Source of the DNA: Holosporaceae bacterium
Lineage (GTDB): Bacteria; Pseudomonadota; Alphaproteobacteria; UBA3830
NCBI GenBank assembly: GCA_031269995.1
Contig: JAISYI010000001.1
Coordinates: 1 to 33,226, forward strand
Direction of reading: 5' to 3'
Length of the DNA: 33,226 nt
In this document: one piece after another, positions 24,856-33,226 of the stretch
How the letters are laid out: each line of letters begins with the position of its first letter
Numbering within the stretch: position 1 is the stretch's first letter
Program-made: the position numbers and the translations under genes
Notes under the pieces: model-generated
Databases searched by the model: none
What the model was told of the DNA's origin: nothing
What the model saw: the letters and a program-made list of their open reading frames with translations, nothing else

Positions 24856-25908
24856 GTGTCTGAATTGAGTAAGTTGCAAGCTAGCTGTTTGTTCGAAATT
24901 GAAGATTGCGATAATTTAAAAAAACTCGAGATGCTTCGGAGTGCTATTTTTGGAAAAGACGGCAGGCTCAGCGGAGCAATGAAAGAATTACGAAACCTGA
25001 GCGATGAGCAGAAGCGCCGTCATGGCTCTGAAGTTAACGAACTAAAGAGCTTGCTCATAGAAAGATTGGATGAAAAGTTCCGTAAGCTAGAAATAGAAGA
25101 ATTGGATAGGAAACTCGCGTCAGAAGCCATGGACGTATCCATGCCGCCAAGACCAGAACGGTTTGGAAAACTGCACCCACTAACCATTGTGGAGGAGGAG
25201 GTATCTGACATTCTCTCTTCCTATGGATTCTTCTTTGCAGATGGCCCTGATATCGAGGAAGAATATTTTAACTTTACTGCGTTAAATATGCCGGATCATC
25301 ATCCAGCACGAACGATGCACGATACCTTCTATATCCACAACTTAGCTAATGAAAATGGAAGAAAACTATTACGTACCCATACCTCCCCGGTACAAATCCA
25401 TGCGATGCTCGCACATGGCGCGCCGTGCAGATTTTTTTCCATCGGGCGTGTTTACCGCAGCGATTATGATGCAACGCACACGCCCATGTTCAATCAGATT
25501 GAGGGGCTAATGATTGATGAGAGGGTGGGCTTCCCGCACCTAAAGTGGATAATTTCTGATTTTCTCAGAAAATTCTTTGAAGTGAAGAATTTGCGAATAA
25601 GGTTCAGGCCAAGCTTTTTCCCTTTTACAGAGCCATCTGCCGAGGTTGACATGAACTACGAGATAAAAAACGGAAGGATGGCATTTGGAGTTGGAGAGAA
25701 ATGGCTGGAAGTATGTGGTTGCGGAGTTGTTCATCCCAATGTTCTGAAGTCCGGTAATGTGGATAATGACAAATATCAAGGGGTGGCTTTTGGCTTTGGT
25801 CTCGAGCGACTGACTTCTCTCAAATACGGCATTCCTGATCTAAGAGGATATTTCGAAGCAGACGAAGCTTGGCTGAACGTTTTCGGTTTTTCTCACTACG
25901 CAAGATAA
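24856..25908 (+). CDS. pheS: Phenylalanine-tRNA ligase alpha subunit
   Basis: 350 residues from the GTG at 24856, chosen because GGGGG lies five bases upstream and the family N-terminus (SELSKLQASCLFEI) begins there; an upstream GTG at 24838 would be almost leaderless. A coiled-coil N-terminal region (about 1-85) is followed by the class II catalytic core: motif 2 RVYRSDYDATHTPMFNQIEG and motif 3 GFGLERLTSLKYGIPDLR. With PheT it forms an (alpha-beta)2 enzyme charging tRNA-Phe. It is followed 17 bases later by pheT. It is preceded by tRNA-Thr, not by rplT/infC as in many bacteria. Confidence 0.96.
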   Translation: MSELSKLQASCLFEIEDCDNLKKLEMLRSAIFGKDGRLSGAMKELRNLSDEQKRRHGSEVNELKSLLIERLDEKFRKLEIEELDRKLASEAMDVSMPPRPERFGKLHPLTIVEEEVSDILSSYGFFFADGPDIEEEYFNFTALNMPDHHPARTMHDTFYIHNLANENGRKLLRTHTSPVQIHAMLAHGAPCRFFSIGRVYRSDYDATHTPMFNQIEGLMIDERVGFPHLKWIISDFLRKFFEVKNLRIRFRPSFFPFTEPSAEVDMNYEIKNGRMAFGVGEKWLEVCGCGVVHPNVLKSGNVDNDKYQGVAFGFGLERLTSLKYGIPDLRGYFEADEAWLNVFGFSHYAR

Positions 25909-25925
25909 TAAGAAGGAGTAGCAGA

Positions 25926-28304
25926 ATGCGCTTTTCGTTTAGCTGGCTAAAGCATTATCTGGCCACGGAGTTGAGCGTCCAGGAAATCGCAGAAAAGTTG
26001 ACAGCGGTAGGGCTTGAGGTTGAGCACATAGAAGATCCGTTGGAAAAATTCAAGAATTTTAAGTTAGTGCAGATAAAAAATGCGCAAAAACATCCAGAAG
26101 CAGATCAACTGAAAGTCTGTGTTGTCGTCGACATGAATGGGAATGAGAATAACATCGTTTGTGGAGCGGCTAACGCAAGGGAAGGGCTGAAGACTGTTCT
26201 TGCGATGCCAGGAGCAGTGATTCCAAAAACTGGAGAGCTACTACGAAAGAGAAAAATACGCGGAATCGTGAGCGAAGGTATGATGTGCTCCTGTGAAGAG
26301 CTTGCTATTCCGGACAAGCAAATCGGAATAATAGAGATACATCCAAGCGTTGAGTTATCAGCGTCGGTCGCCGAGGCGCTAGGTTGTGGAGATGAGATTT
26401 TTGATGTCTCCATCACGCCTAATCGTGGAGATTGCTTCTCCCTAAAAGGGATCGCCCGAGATCTAGCAGCAACTGGAGCGGGGAAGTTTATCGTTGCTGA
26501 CGAAACTCCTTGTAAGCCGTCTTTTCCTTTTTCACTGAATATAAAATATAAAAATAGTGAATCTATCAGAGGCTATGCTCCACTGATCGCATTCCGAACA
26601 ATCCATGGAATAAAGAACGGAGAAAGTCCAAAGTGGCTTACCTCTTTCCTCAAATTAGCTGGGATGAATAGCATATCCTCCATTGTGGATCTGTCTAATT
26701 TTTGGATGATGGATAGCGGAAGGCCAACACATATCTATGATCTAAATAAAATAAAAGGTAGCTTCCACATTCGCTTTGCCAACGTCAGGGAGACTTTTAC
26801 GGATATAAAAGGCGTCGAACACAAACTGCTGCCAGATATGCTGGTGGCAGCGGATGATGAATCTCCACTATGTCTTATGGGCGTAATGGGTGGCAAGAAG
26901 ACTGCTTGCAACAGTGAGACGACTGACATTTTGATCGAATCTGCTCTGTTTAATCGGATTTTTATTTCTAGGGCAGGCGCATTGTTAAATCTCACAAGTG
27001 ACTCTCGAACTCGATTCGAAAGGGGAATAGATCTGACCTCTTGCGTCTCTGGATTAGAAGGGCTAACCAGATTGATACTAGAAAACTGTGGCGGGGAAGC
27101 CAGCGAAGTCCGCCTTGTCGGGGAAAGCCCGTTTGATAACGAGCGGAGAGTATTTTTGAGAAAGAGTAAGCTGCAAAAAATCGGCGGACGTAGCCAAGAT
27201 TGGGATTCGGTAAAGAATATTCTGCAAAAGCTGGGATTGCGCGAGTACGAATCGAATGCAAGTGGCTCACTTTTCTGTGTTCCAAGCTGGCGAGCAGATC
27301 TAAACATCGAGGAAGATCTGGTAGAGGAAGTTCTCAGAATAGCTGGATACGAAGGCATTCCGGCGGAAAGTATAGACATGTCAGCCCTTGGCCGAGATAA
27401 ACTCCTCAAAAGAAAGCGACGAATCGTTGAAGCCAAGAGATTACTGGCGTCCAGAGGTCTTTCTGAGGTTGTAACCTACTCTTTCACTAGTCAGCGCTAT
27501 GCAGACGCCTTCGAGAATGAAAAAAAAAATATACACCTAATGAACCCCATAAGTGTAGACCTTGGTGTGATGCGGCCATCGTTGCTTCCGGCGCTATTGC
27601 AAAGTGCAACTAGGCTTCTAAGCCGTGGTAGCGCTAGCGTTGGACTGTTTGAATGCGGAAATATTTTTTATAATTCCTGTGAGCAAAAGACGAATATTGC
27701 AGGAGTTCGATTGGGCATGGTTTCTGCGAGAAGCTGGGCGGAAAAGATGCGGCAGGCAGACGTGTTCGACGTAAAGGGTGATGTTTTAGCTGTACTAGAT
27801 CACTATGATGTAGATGATAGGAGCCTTTCAACGGAGCCTTTTGCCCCTTGCTACTACCATCCTTCCCGGAGCGGAACAATTGTGTCCGGCAAGAAAAAAC
27901 TCGGGTATTTTGGCGAATTGCATCCAAAAATCTGTAAACTATTTGATATTTCTGGAAAAATCGTCTGTTTTGAAGTGATGGTAGATCAACTGCCTTCGCA
28001 AAAGGTTAAAGCTTCCTTCGATGGAGGAAAAGTGTTTCCGAAAATCAATCGCGATTTCGCTTTCCTTTTCTCGGCTAAAACTGCCATTGGAAATATAATC
28101 GATGCGATTTACCAGCTAGATCCTCTTATAAAGAAAGCAATAGTTTTTGATTATTTTGACATGAATGCTTCGCAGAAATCCATCGGAATTTCAGTTATGT
28201 TGGACGCAGAGACGCGCACCCTGGAAGAAGAAGAAGCGCAGGTGGTATCCCAAAAGATCATACAATACGTGGAAGGTGTAGGTGGAGAACTACGCAAAAA
28301 ATAA
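25926..28304 (+). CDS. pheT: Phenylalanine-tRNA ligase beta subunit
   Basis: 792 residues from the ATG at 25926, seven bases after AAGGAG; an in-frame ATG at 25869 lies inside pheS and encodes a stretch without family match. It starts MRFSFSWLKHYL, the classic PheT N-terminus. Domains in order are a tRNA-binding OB fold (about 40-150), B3/B4 editing region (about 200-380), B5 (about 400-475), catalytic-like core, and the C-terminal FDX-ACB anticodon-binding domain (about 700-792; FPKINRDFAFLF). It is co-transcribed with pheS. The length is normal and all domains appear intact. Confidence 0.96.
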   Translation: MRFSFSWLKHYLATELSVQEIAEKLTAVGLEVEHIEDPLEKFKNFKLVQIKNAQKHPEADQLKVCVVVDMNGNENNIVCGAANAREGLKTVLAMPGAVIPKTGELLRKRKIRGIVSEGMMCSCEELAIPDKQIGIIEIHPSVELSASVAEALGCGDEIFDVSITPNRGDCFSLKGIARDLAATGAGKFIVADETPCKPSFPFSLNIKYKNSESIRGYAPLIAFRTIHGIKNGESPKWLTSFLKLAGMNSISSIVDLSNFWMMDSGRPTHIYDLNKIKGSFHIRFANVRETFTDIKGVEHKLLPDMLVAADDESPLCLMGVMGGKKTACNSETTDILIESALFNRIFISRAGALLNLTSDSRTRFERGIDLTSCVSGLEGLTRLILENCGGEASEVRLVGESPFDNERRVFLRKSKLQKIGGRSQDWDSVKNILQKLGLREYESNASGSLFCVPSWRADLNIEEDLVEEVLRIAGYEGIPAESIDMSALGRDKLLKRKRRIVEAKRLLASRGLSEVVTYSFTSQRYADAFENEKKNIHLMNPISVDLGVMRPSLLPALLQSATRLLSRGSASVGLFECGNIFYNSCEQKTNIAGVRLGMVSARSWAEKMRQADVFDVKGDVLAVLDHYDVDDRSLSTEPFAPCYYHPSRSGTIVSGKKKLGYFGELHPKICKLFDISGKIVCFEVMVDQLPSQKVKASFDGGKVFPKINRDFAFLFSAKTAIGNIIDAIYQLDPLIKKAIVFDYFDMNASQKSIGISVMLDAETRTLEEEEAQVVSQKIIQYVEGVGGELRKK

Positions 28305-28339
28305 GATCGAGGTAAAAAAATTTAAGATGCGAGGAAAAT

Positions 28340-30139
28340 ATGAACCTCATTCGTAATTTTGCTATAATCGCTCACATAGATCATGGGAAATCTACGCTCG
28401 CTGACAGGTTGATGCAGTTTTGCGGAGCGGTAAACGCACGAGAATTTCATGATCAAATGCTGGACTCTATGGACATAGAGAGGGAACGTGGCATAACCAT
28501 TAAAGCACAAACCGTGCGCCTAGATTATAAAGCGAAGAACGGGAATATCTATCAGATTAATCTCATGGATACTCCTGGACACGTGGACTTTTCCTATGAG
28601 GTTAGCCGGTCTCTGGCAGCCTGCGAAGGATCGATCCTCGTAGTGGACGCAACCCAAGGTGTCGAAGCACAGACCCTGGCCAATGTGTATCAGGCCTTGG
28701 ATCATAATCATGAAATTATCGTAGTCCTTAACAAAATAGATCTCCCAGCGGCTGATGCAGCAACGGTCAGTCGGCAAATAGAAGAAGTAATAGGCTTGGA
28801 TTGTTCTGATGCCATTCAGATCTCGGCGAAGCAGGGGACCGGCATTGAGGATGTATTGGAAGCTCTAGTAACCAAGCTTTCGCCTCCAATCGGCAGTGAA
28901 AAAGGTCCCCTTAAGGCACTGTTAGTGGATAGCTGGTACGACCCATATATGGGAGTCGTAACCCTCGTTCGTATAAAGGATGGAATCCTAAAACCCAGCA
29001 TGCGGATAAAGCTGATGGCGGCCGGCATGACGTATACAGTGGAAAAGGTCGGGATTTTTCGACCAAAGCCAACAGAGGTTTCGGAACTAAAAGCTGGAGA
29101 GATTGGATACATCATTGCCGGCGTCAAAAGCGTGGGCGACGCCCGCGTTGGCGATACGGTAACCCAGGAAAATAATCCTGCTTCCGAGGCTTTGCCAGGA
29201 TTTAAGCCCTGCGTGCCGGTGGTGTTCTGCAGCATATTCCCAGTGCAAACAGTTGACTACGAGAGACTAAAGGATTGCCTAACAAAACTGCAACTGAACG
29301 ATGCGAGTTTTTCCTACGAGCCGGAGACATCCCAGGCCATGGGATTCGGTTTTAGGTGTGGTTTTTTGGGATTGCTCCACCTGGAAGTAATTGAGGAGAG
29401 ATTGGAGCGGGAATACAATCTAGATCTGGTCACGACTGCTCCTAGTGTCGCGTACAAAGTGCATCTTACCAATGGCGCCATGGTGGATATGCACAACCCA
29501 GCGGATATGCCAGATCAAAGTACCATATCCTTTATCGAGGAGCCCTGGATTGCTGCACAGATAATCGTTCCAGATGAGTATCTAGGTAATATTTTAGCCC
29601 TATGTGAAGAAAAACGCGGAATACAGCAGGAATTGACCTATGTCGGGTCCAGAGTTCTCGTTGGGTACCATCTTCCTTTAAACGAAGTGGTTTATGATTT
29701 TTATGACCGGTTAAAATCCATCAGTAAAGGATATGCTAGTTTTGACTATCATTTGCACGGCTGCAGGCAAAGTGATCTGGTGAAAATGATGATCCTAGTT
29801 AACGGCGAACAGGTAGATGCACTTTCCATGATCGTCCACCGAGGCAACGCTGAATATCGGGGTAGACAGCTCTGCGAAAGGCTGAAGGAGCTTATCCCTA
29901 GGCATATGTTTAAAATACCCATACAAGCGGCGATAGGAGGCAAAGTTATCGCCCGCGAAACTATTTCTGCATTCCGTAAGGATGTCACCGCGAAATGCTA
30001 TGGAGGCGATATTTCCAGAAAGCGCAAGCTTCTCGAGAAGCAAAGGGAGGGTAAGAAGAAAATGCGCGAGATCGGCAATGTGAAAATCCCACATGGGACG
30101 TTTCTAGCAGCCTTAAAGATAGAAGATCGTTCACGCTAA
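28340..30139 (+). CDS. lepA: Elongation factor 4 (LepA), ribosome back-translocase GTPase
   Basis: 599 residues, the normal length. GTPase motifs: G1 AHIDHGKST (11-19), the switch region [14 protein letters not shown]3 DTPGH, G4 NKID and G5 SAK. EF-G-like domains II, III and V follow, then the LepA-specific C-terminal domain ending [23 protein letters not shown] precedes the ATG. LepA binds ribosomes and acts in translation initiation, elongation under stress, or subunit biogenesis. It lies 35 bases after pheT and is probably co-transcribed with it. No anomaly was found. Confidence 0.97.
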   Translation: MNLIRNFAIIAHIDHGKSTLADRLMQFCGAVNAREFHDQMLDSMDIERERGITIKAQTVRLDYKAKNGNIYQINLMDTPGHVDFSYEVSRSLAACEGSILVVDATQGVEAQTLANVYQALDHNHEIIVVLNKIDLPAADAATVSRQIEEVIGLDCSDAIQISAKQGTGIEDVLEALVTKLSPPIGSEKGPLKALLVDSWYDPYMGVVTLVRIKDGILKPSMRIKLMAAGMTYTVEKVGIFRPKPTEVSELKAGEIGYIIAGVKSVGDARVGDTVTQENNPASEALPGFKPCVPVVFCSIFPVQTVDYERLKDCLTKLQLNDASFSYEPETSQAMGFGFRCGFLGLLHLEVIEERLEREYNLDLVTTAPSVAYKVHLTNGAMVDMHNPADMPDQSTISFIEEPWIAAQIIVPDEYLGNILALCEEKRGIQQELTYVGSRVLVGYHLPLNEVVYDFYDRLKSISKGYASFDYHLHGCRQSDLVKMMILVNGEQVDALSMIVHRGNAEYRGRQLCERLKELIPRHMFKIPIQAAIGGKVIARETISAFRKDVTAKCYGGDISRKRKLLEKQREGKKKMREIGNVKIPHGTFLAALKIEDRSR

Positions 30140-30181
30140 GAAGCAACTGACGTCTCGCTACTGTCCTACATTGAATAGATA

Positions 30182-30264
30182 TGGAGGGGGTAAGATTTGA
30201 ACTTACGTAGACTTCCGTCGGCAGATTTACAGTCTGCTGCCATTGACCGCTCGGCCACCCCTCC
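30182..30264 (-). tRNA. tRNA-Tyr(GTA)
   Basis: 83-base class II tRNA on the minus strand. The acceptor GGAGGGG pairs with CCCCTCC (complement of 30183-30189). The anticodon loop CTGTAAA has GTA at 30228-30230. A long variable arm is present, as is the T-arm GTTCAAATC. The discriminator is A, and CCA is not encoded. A strong promoter lies upstream at 30291-30318. Confidence 0.96.
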
Positions 30265-30290
30265 TCCCTCAAAAACAGCGGCAGCAGTAT

Positions 30291-30318
30291 ATAATAATGT
30301 ATAAATGGCCCCTGTCAA
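30291..30318 (-). promoter_or_regulatory. Promoter of tRNA-Tyr
   Basis: Minus strand: -35 TTGACA (30313-30318, perfect consensus), 16-base spacer, -10 TATTAT (30291-30296). It ends 26 bases upstream of the mature tRNA 5' end, as expected for a strong tRNA promoter. Confidence 0.65.
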
Positions 30319-30476
30319 TCATATTTCTGCAAATGGATTGCCCAACAAAAATAGAAATAGTTTGCTGAGTATGTTGATTTGTCAGGCATTCAGCGAAAGT
30401 ACCGCCAATCGCCGTCAAAAGTCCAACAGTAACGGAAAAATTAAAAAATCCCCGGAACAGATTCGGTATTTATAGG

Positions 30477-30499
30477 GCAATCCCCAGTCAGGGGATTGC
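30477..30499. terminator. Strong hairpin, possible terminator
   Basis: GCAATCCCC (30477-30485) and GGGGATTGC (30491-30499) form a perfect 9-bp stem with a 5-base loop. It lies 116 bases beyond the stop of the minus-strand GC-rich orphan and upstream of tRNA-Tyr. There is no T-run on either side, so intrinsic termination is uncertain; a processed RNA end is the alternative. Confidence 0.35.
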
Positions 30500-30614
30500 G
30501 TAGTAACATTGAGGCATTTGAATAGCGTGCTCAGAAGTGGAAACGCTTAATTAATTTACGCAGAGCTCAAGTACACTGCTGGTAGGTAGCGGTCCGCCGA
30601 CGGCGTGTTTTTTA

Positions 30615-31292
30615 TCAAGCCTCAATCGCAGCGTCCAGCTGCGCCCGAGCGGGCACGCCCAGCAGTTCAGGTGCTAACTCAGGGGACCGTTCAAGCACTT
30701 TCAAGCACGTCATGATGTTGGCCAGTTCCTGAGCTTTAGGCACAGCGTATCCCGCAATGCCCCTGGATACTAAACTCGCTGCGGAGAGGAGCACGATGGG
30801 ACCAGAGCTATGCGCGACCCCAGTTCCAGCCACCACACCGCACAAGAGAGTCGTTAACTGTGCAAGCGGGTCAGCAATTTCGCTTCCAAGTTTCCAAAAG
30901 TATTGTTTAAAAGGGGCCGGATAGGTTCCTCGTATATAATAAGTCGTTACTGATTCGCGGTTGTCCTCAAAGAGTTTTCTCAAATCCGGTCCCAAACCAC
31001 CAGGGACATGGGCGTCCCGTTCTTGTACAAGCAGTTCGCCAGGCTCGTCGTCACCGATTGCCGGCGGCATGGCTCTCCGGCCGAACTCGGCGTCTTCGTC
31101 CGACCCAGCCAACGGTTGCATCAACGCACCACTTTGACCACCGGCGCCATGCTCCGGCATCATCGCTTCTGCCTTATCTTCGCAATCACACAAACTTAAA
31201 CATAACAGGCTCGCCACCAGAGCCCGTTTAGCTGCTCGATGTATCCGCACAGAGACCGTCCTATGAGGTGGATCTGTCATTTTTTGACTCAT
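30615..31292 (-). CDS. GC-rich exported orphan protein
   Basis: 225 residues; the ATG at 31290-31292 has a strong AAAGGAGG five bases upstream. A basic N-terminus (RIHRAAKRALVASLLCLSLC) forms a signal peptide, with an A-E-A cleavage site near residue 43; no canonical lipobox is seen, though Cys residues cluster there. The mature part starts with an acidic Gly/Pro/Glu-rich stretch and ends with hydrophobic segments (LLCGVVAGTGVA, IVLLSAASLVS) and an Ala/Glu/Leu-rich C-terminus. It is GC-rich relative to its neighbours. It sits 79 bases after trmD on the same strand, where rplS is commonly found. No known domain was recognised; a secreted or membrane-associated effector is speculative. Confidence 0.6.
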   Translation of the reverse strand: MSQKMTDPPHRTVSVRIHRAAKRALVASLLCLSLCDCEDKAEAMMPEHGAGGQSGALMQPLAGSDEDAEFGRRAMPPAIGDDEPGELLVQERDAHVPGGLGPDLRKLFEDNRESVTTYYIRGTYPAPFKQYFWKLGSEIADPLAQLTTLLCGVVAGTGVAHSSGPIVLLSAASLVSRGIAGYAVPKAQELANIMTCLKVLERSPELAPELLGVPARAQLDAAIEA

Positions 31293-31371
31293 TATTTCCT
31301 CCTTTGTCTATAAGAGCAAAAAGAAATTGCCTTATTGGGAGGTGTTTTACAAAAAATAAATTAATTTAGCG

Positions 31372-32091
31372 TTAATCGCGACAATTTTTCAAAAAAATGT
31401 TGACATACCGCGCCCAAAGATCGAAACGCCTGCGGCGAGTGAGAGACTTGGATTGATTCAGACGAAATTGAGAGATTTGCGCATGGTTCCCTTTCAATAG
31501 AAGGGCCGGAACAGACAATCCATGAAAAAACTCCGGGCGAGTATACTGATCATGTTCTAGAAGCTGATTCTTAAAAGAATCGTCACAGATGGATGTGCAG
31601 TTTCCCACCACTCCTGGTAGAAGGCGTACGCAACCTTCGATGATCGCCATCGCAGCTACTTCTCCGCCCAACAAAATAAAATCTCCAAGAGATACCTCTT
31701 CCATTTTGTAAAAATCAATGATTCTTTGATCAACACCCTCATATCTACCGCAAAGCATCAGTACCCCATCCGAACGGCTGATACTACTCAGATCATCCTG
31801 GGTCAGTGCTCTACCCCGTGGAGAAAAATAGATCTTCCGCCACTTCTTTTCATTCTCCGGCAGGAAATCGAAGGCCTGCTCAAAGGCAAGCGGGGAGAGG
31901 ACCATGCCGGCTCCTCCCCCATAGGGAATAGAGTCGATGCGATCAGATTTTACCGGGAACTTTTTCAAATCTATCAGGTTTAGTCGCCACTTTTGTTGCG
32001 CTAAAGCTTTTCCAGCAATGGACACACCAAGACTGCCAGGGAAAGCGCCAGGGAAGATTGTAAAGACGTTGGCCTGCCAGATTATCGCCAT
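31372..32091 (-). CDS. trmD: tRNA (guanine-N1-)-methyltransferase
   Basis: 239 residues. SPOUT-class trefoil-knot motifs are present: YGGGAGMVLSP, LCGRYEGVDQRI and SLGDFILLGGE. It methylates G37 of tRNAs next to the anticodon, preventing +1 frameshifting, and acts as a dimer in the cytosol. The C-terminal helical domain ends LTRRRRFDLWARY. It follows rimM by 15 bases with no clear Shine-Dalgarno, suggesting coupling within the rpsP operon. Its usual downstream partner rplS is not in this window. Confidence 0.96.
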   Translation of the reverse strand: MAIIWQANVFTIFPGAFPGSLGVSIAGKALAQQKWRLNLIDLKKFPVKSDRIDSIPYGGGAGMVLSPLAFEQAFDFLPENEKKWRKIYFSPRGRALTQDDLSSISRSDGVLMLCGRYEGVDQRIIDFYKMEEVSLGDFILLGGEVAAMAIIEGCVRLLPGVVGNCTSICDDSFKNQLLEHDQYTRPEFFHGLSVPALLLKGNHAQISQFRLNQSKSLTRRRRFDLWARYVNIFLKNCRD

Positions 32092-32106
32092 GCTATAATA
32101 CCGCTG

Positions 32107-32610
32107 CTACTGTTCGTTACCAAACCAACCGAGAGCTTCTGCGGAGAGGATAAGTGAGCCGTCAGAATCTGGATTATCCTCACCTGGAAAATTTTTCCTG
32201 GTAAATGGAACCAAAAACGTGTCCTCATTCCCACGGGATAACTCAATGAGGTCCCCTGCACCAAAATTTTTTACATCTACGATTACGTACTCCTTTTCAG
32301 AGTTGTGTACCAGAACCTTCCGTCCTAACAGGTTACATAGATAAAATTCGTTCTCTCCGATTGCGGGAAGATCGACTTTTTTCACATAGTAATTCCGACC
32401 TTTAAGCGCCTCAGCAGCGGCTCTATTCGTTATTCCATCCAAAAATAACGCTGCCTTTGTACCTCCCAGAAACCTCAGGCCGAAGAATGAATACTCGAGG
32501 CCATCTTCGTCGTAGATTTTTTTATAGTTGCTAAAATTATTTGTAAGAAGCCTAACCCGTACAGCCCCCTTGACCCCAAAAGCTCCAGTGACGCGTAGAA
32601 CTTCGATCAT
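32107..32610 (-). CDS. rimM: Ribosome maturation factor RimM
   Basis: 167 residues. The N-terminal RimM domain begins IEVLRVTGAFGVKGAVRVRLLT, and the C-terminal PRC-barrel contains NEFYLCNLLGRKVL and LVPFTRKNF. The protein binds S19 and assists assembly of the 30S head. It starts two bases after the rpsP stop codon, so translation is probably coupled. The order rpsP-rimM-trmD is the standard one. Confidence 0.94.
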   Translation of the reverse strand: MIEVLRVTGAFGVKGAVRVRLLTNNFSNYKKIYDEDGLEYSFFGLRFLGGTKAALFLDGITNRAAAEALKGRNYYVKKVDLPAIGENEFYLCNLLGRKVLVHNSEKEYVIVDVKNFGAGDLIELSRGNEDTFLVPFTRKNFPGEDNPDSDGSLILSAEALGWFGNEQ

Positions 32611-32612
32611 CC

Positions 32613-32960
32613 CTAGGCTATGGAGGACGACTGCTGTTGCACCTGGAGACGCTCACGAGCCTTCTTTTTTGGGGCAGACTTTTTTGGTGTATTCCGCACG
32701 ATTGGACTATCGCAAACCCCAAGCCTGCTTAGTAATAAGGCGACCCGCTCCGACATTTTAGCCCCAACCGATATCCAGTATTTCACCCGATCTGCCTTCG
32801 CAATGACGCGACTCGGATTCTCAGTTGGAAGAAACGGATCATAGGACCCAACTCTCTCCAGAAATGCACCATCTCTCGGATTTCTGGAATCCGCCACAAC
32901 CATCCTGTAGAAGGGACGTTTTTTGGCACCACCGCGAGCTAAACGAATCTTCAAAGCCAC
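32613..32960 (-). CDS. rpsP: Small ribosomal subunit protein bS16
   Basis: 115 residues starting at a GTG with AGGAG seven bases upstream. The start [25 protein letters not shown]-type motif is diagnostic (visible as [16 protein letters not shown]). Residues about 80-115 form a Lys/Ser/Gln-rich extension common in alphaproteobacterial S16. It is the first gene of rpsP-rimM-trmD. The promoter should lie in 32961-33149, but no good consensus pair was found. Confidence 0.96.
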   Translation of the reverse strand: MALKIRLARGGAKKRPFYRMVVADSRNPRDGAFLERVGSYDPFLPTENPSRVIAKADRVKYWISVGAKMSERVALLLSRLGVCDSPIVRNTPKKSAPKKKARERLQVQQQSSSIA

Positions 32961-33049
32961 GAAAATCTCCTAACATCCATATTTTATATATCCCTAGCAG
33001 AAAAAACGCAGAAAGTCCAAATCTTTTTCCCCTATTCATCGTAGAAATT

Positions 33050-33084
33050 GGTGAATACTCAACAAAGATATAGCGGTGAATACT
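33050..33084. repeat. 10-bp direct repeat upstream of rpsP
   Basis: GGTGAATACT occurs at 33050-33059 and 33075-33084, a 25-base period, about 90-125 bases upstream of the rpsP start. It may be a protein-binding site or chance. Confidence 0.4.
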
Positions 33085-33149
33085 AGTAATGTGGGACTTA
33101 GGATAGGATATATACCGGTTCACGATAAGAAGTTGGATTTTTTGAGCAG

Positions 33150-33226
33150 GTGAAAGTTGTCATTAATTCTAGAGCGCATTTTTTCGGAGATGGAGCTCCA
33201 TGTATTCCAGAAAAAAGCCATAATAT
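33150..33226 (+). CDS. Possible 5' end of a plus-strand gene, cut by window edge
   Basis: From a GTG at 33150 the frame stays open to the window end, beginning V-K-V-V-I-N-S-R-A-H-F-F-G-D-G-A-P. An in-frame stop lies at 33126-33128. The reading resembles a real N-terminus with a beta-strand start, but only a weak purine stretch precedes the GTG and 25 codons are too few to be sure. Product unknown. It would be divergent from rpsP. Confidence 0.3.
   Translation, partial: MKVVINSRAHFFGDGAPCIPEKSHN

Larger units (their letters stand above)
30265..30614. other. Intergenic region with promoter and hairpin, no gene
   Basis: 350 bases with no credible coding frame. It holds the tRNA-Tyr promoter (30291-30318), a strong stem-loop (30477-30499), and a short GC-rich inverted run followed by TTTTTT at 30606-30611, just outside the end of the minus-strand orphan gene. 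Nothing else is recognisable. Confidence 0.5.

Noticed and set aside
31293-31371. Intrinsic terminator after trmD (AT-rich palindrome followed by T-run on the minus strand)
   Set aside because: The stem is short and made almost entirely of A-T pairs, so it is too weak to call.

Overview
The window looks like chromosomal DNA of an alphaproteobacterium, possibly host-associated with a reduced genome. The lineage call rests on three proteins that are mainly alphaproteobacterial: a MipZ-type ParA ATPase, a DivL-like PAS/histidine-kinase-fold protein and a GST-fold FzlA-like division protein. They sit among universal housekeeping genes (pheS-pheT, lepA, trpS, hscA, HU, rpsP-rimM-trmD). Most of the DNA has moderate to low GC. 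Two segments (about 11.87-13.22 kb and 30.6-31.2 kb) are visibly GC-richer and carry unrecognised secreted proteins. Taxonomic order cannot be fixed from this sequence alone.

Layout. At the left edge the start of an exported protein runs off the minus strand, followed by a plus-strand thiolase, tRNA-Lys(TTT) and a small RRM/glycine-rich RNA-binding protein flanked by strong inverted repeats. From 8.4 to 2.3 kb on the minus strand lies a complete tripartite RND efflux operon (lipoprotein adaptor, inner-membrane pump, lipoprotein outer-membrane channel) ending in yraN. Divergent from it is the DivL-like gene, whose phosphoacceptor histidine position is isoleucine. FzlA-like, a GC-rich secreted ankyrin-like orphan and rubrerythrin follow on the minus strand.

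From 18.9 to 14.1 kb (minus) a tight five-gene run reads potH-potI-mipZ-lysC-nitronate monooxygenase/FabK-like. It places a division-site regulator among polyamine-type permeases and the first lysine/threonine/diaminopimelate enzyme. Next come an AdiC/PotE-like APC antiporter, a surface beta-barrel protein, HU, trpS and a lidless hscA. The plus strand then carries tRNA-Thr(GGT), pheS-pheT and lepA. The right end is minus strand: tRNA-Tyr(GTA), a second GC-rich exported orphan where rplS often lies, then trmD-rimM-rpsP. A possible plus-strand gene start reaches the edge.

The main points for follow-up are the DivL-like pseudokinase with Ile583, the lidless HscA, the two GC-rich exported orphans (one followed by an in-frame, protein-like, repeat-containing GC-rich tail), and the structured RNA candidates around the RRM gene. 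I found no CRISPR array, no recognisable transposase, no rRNA and no complete prophage.
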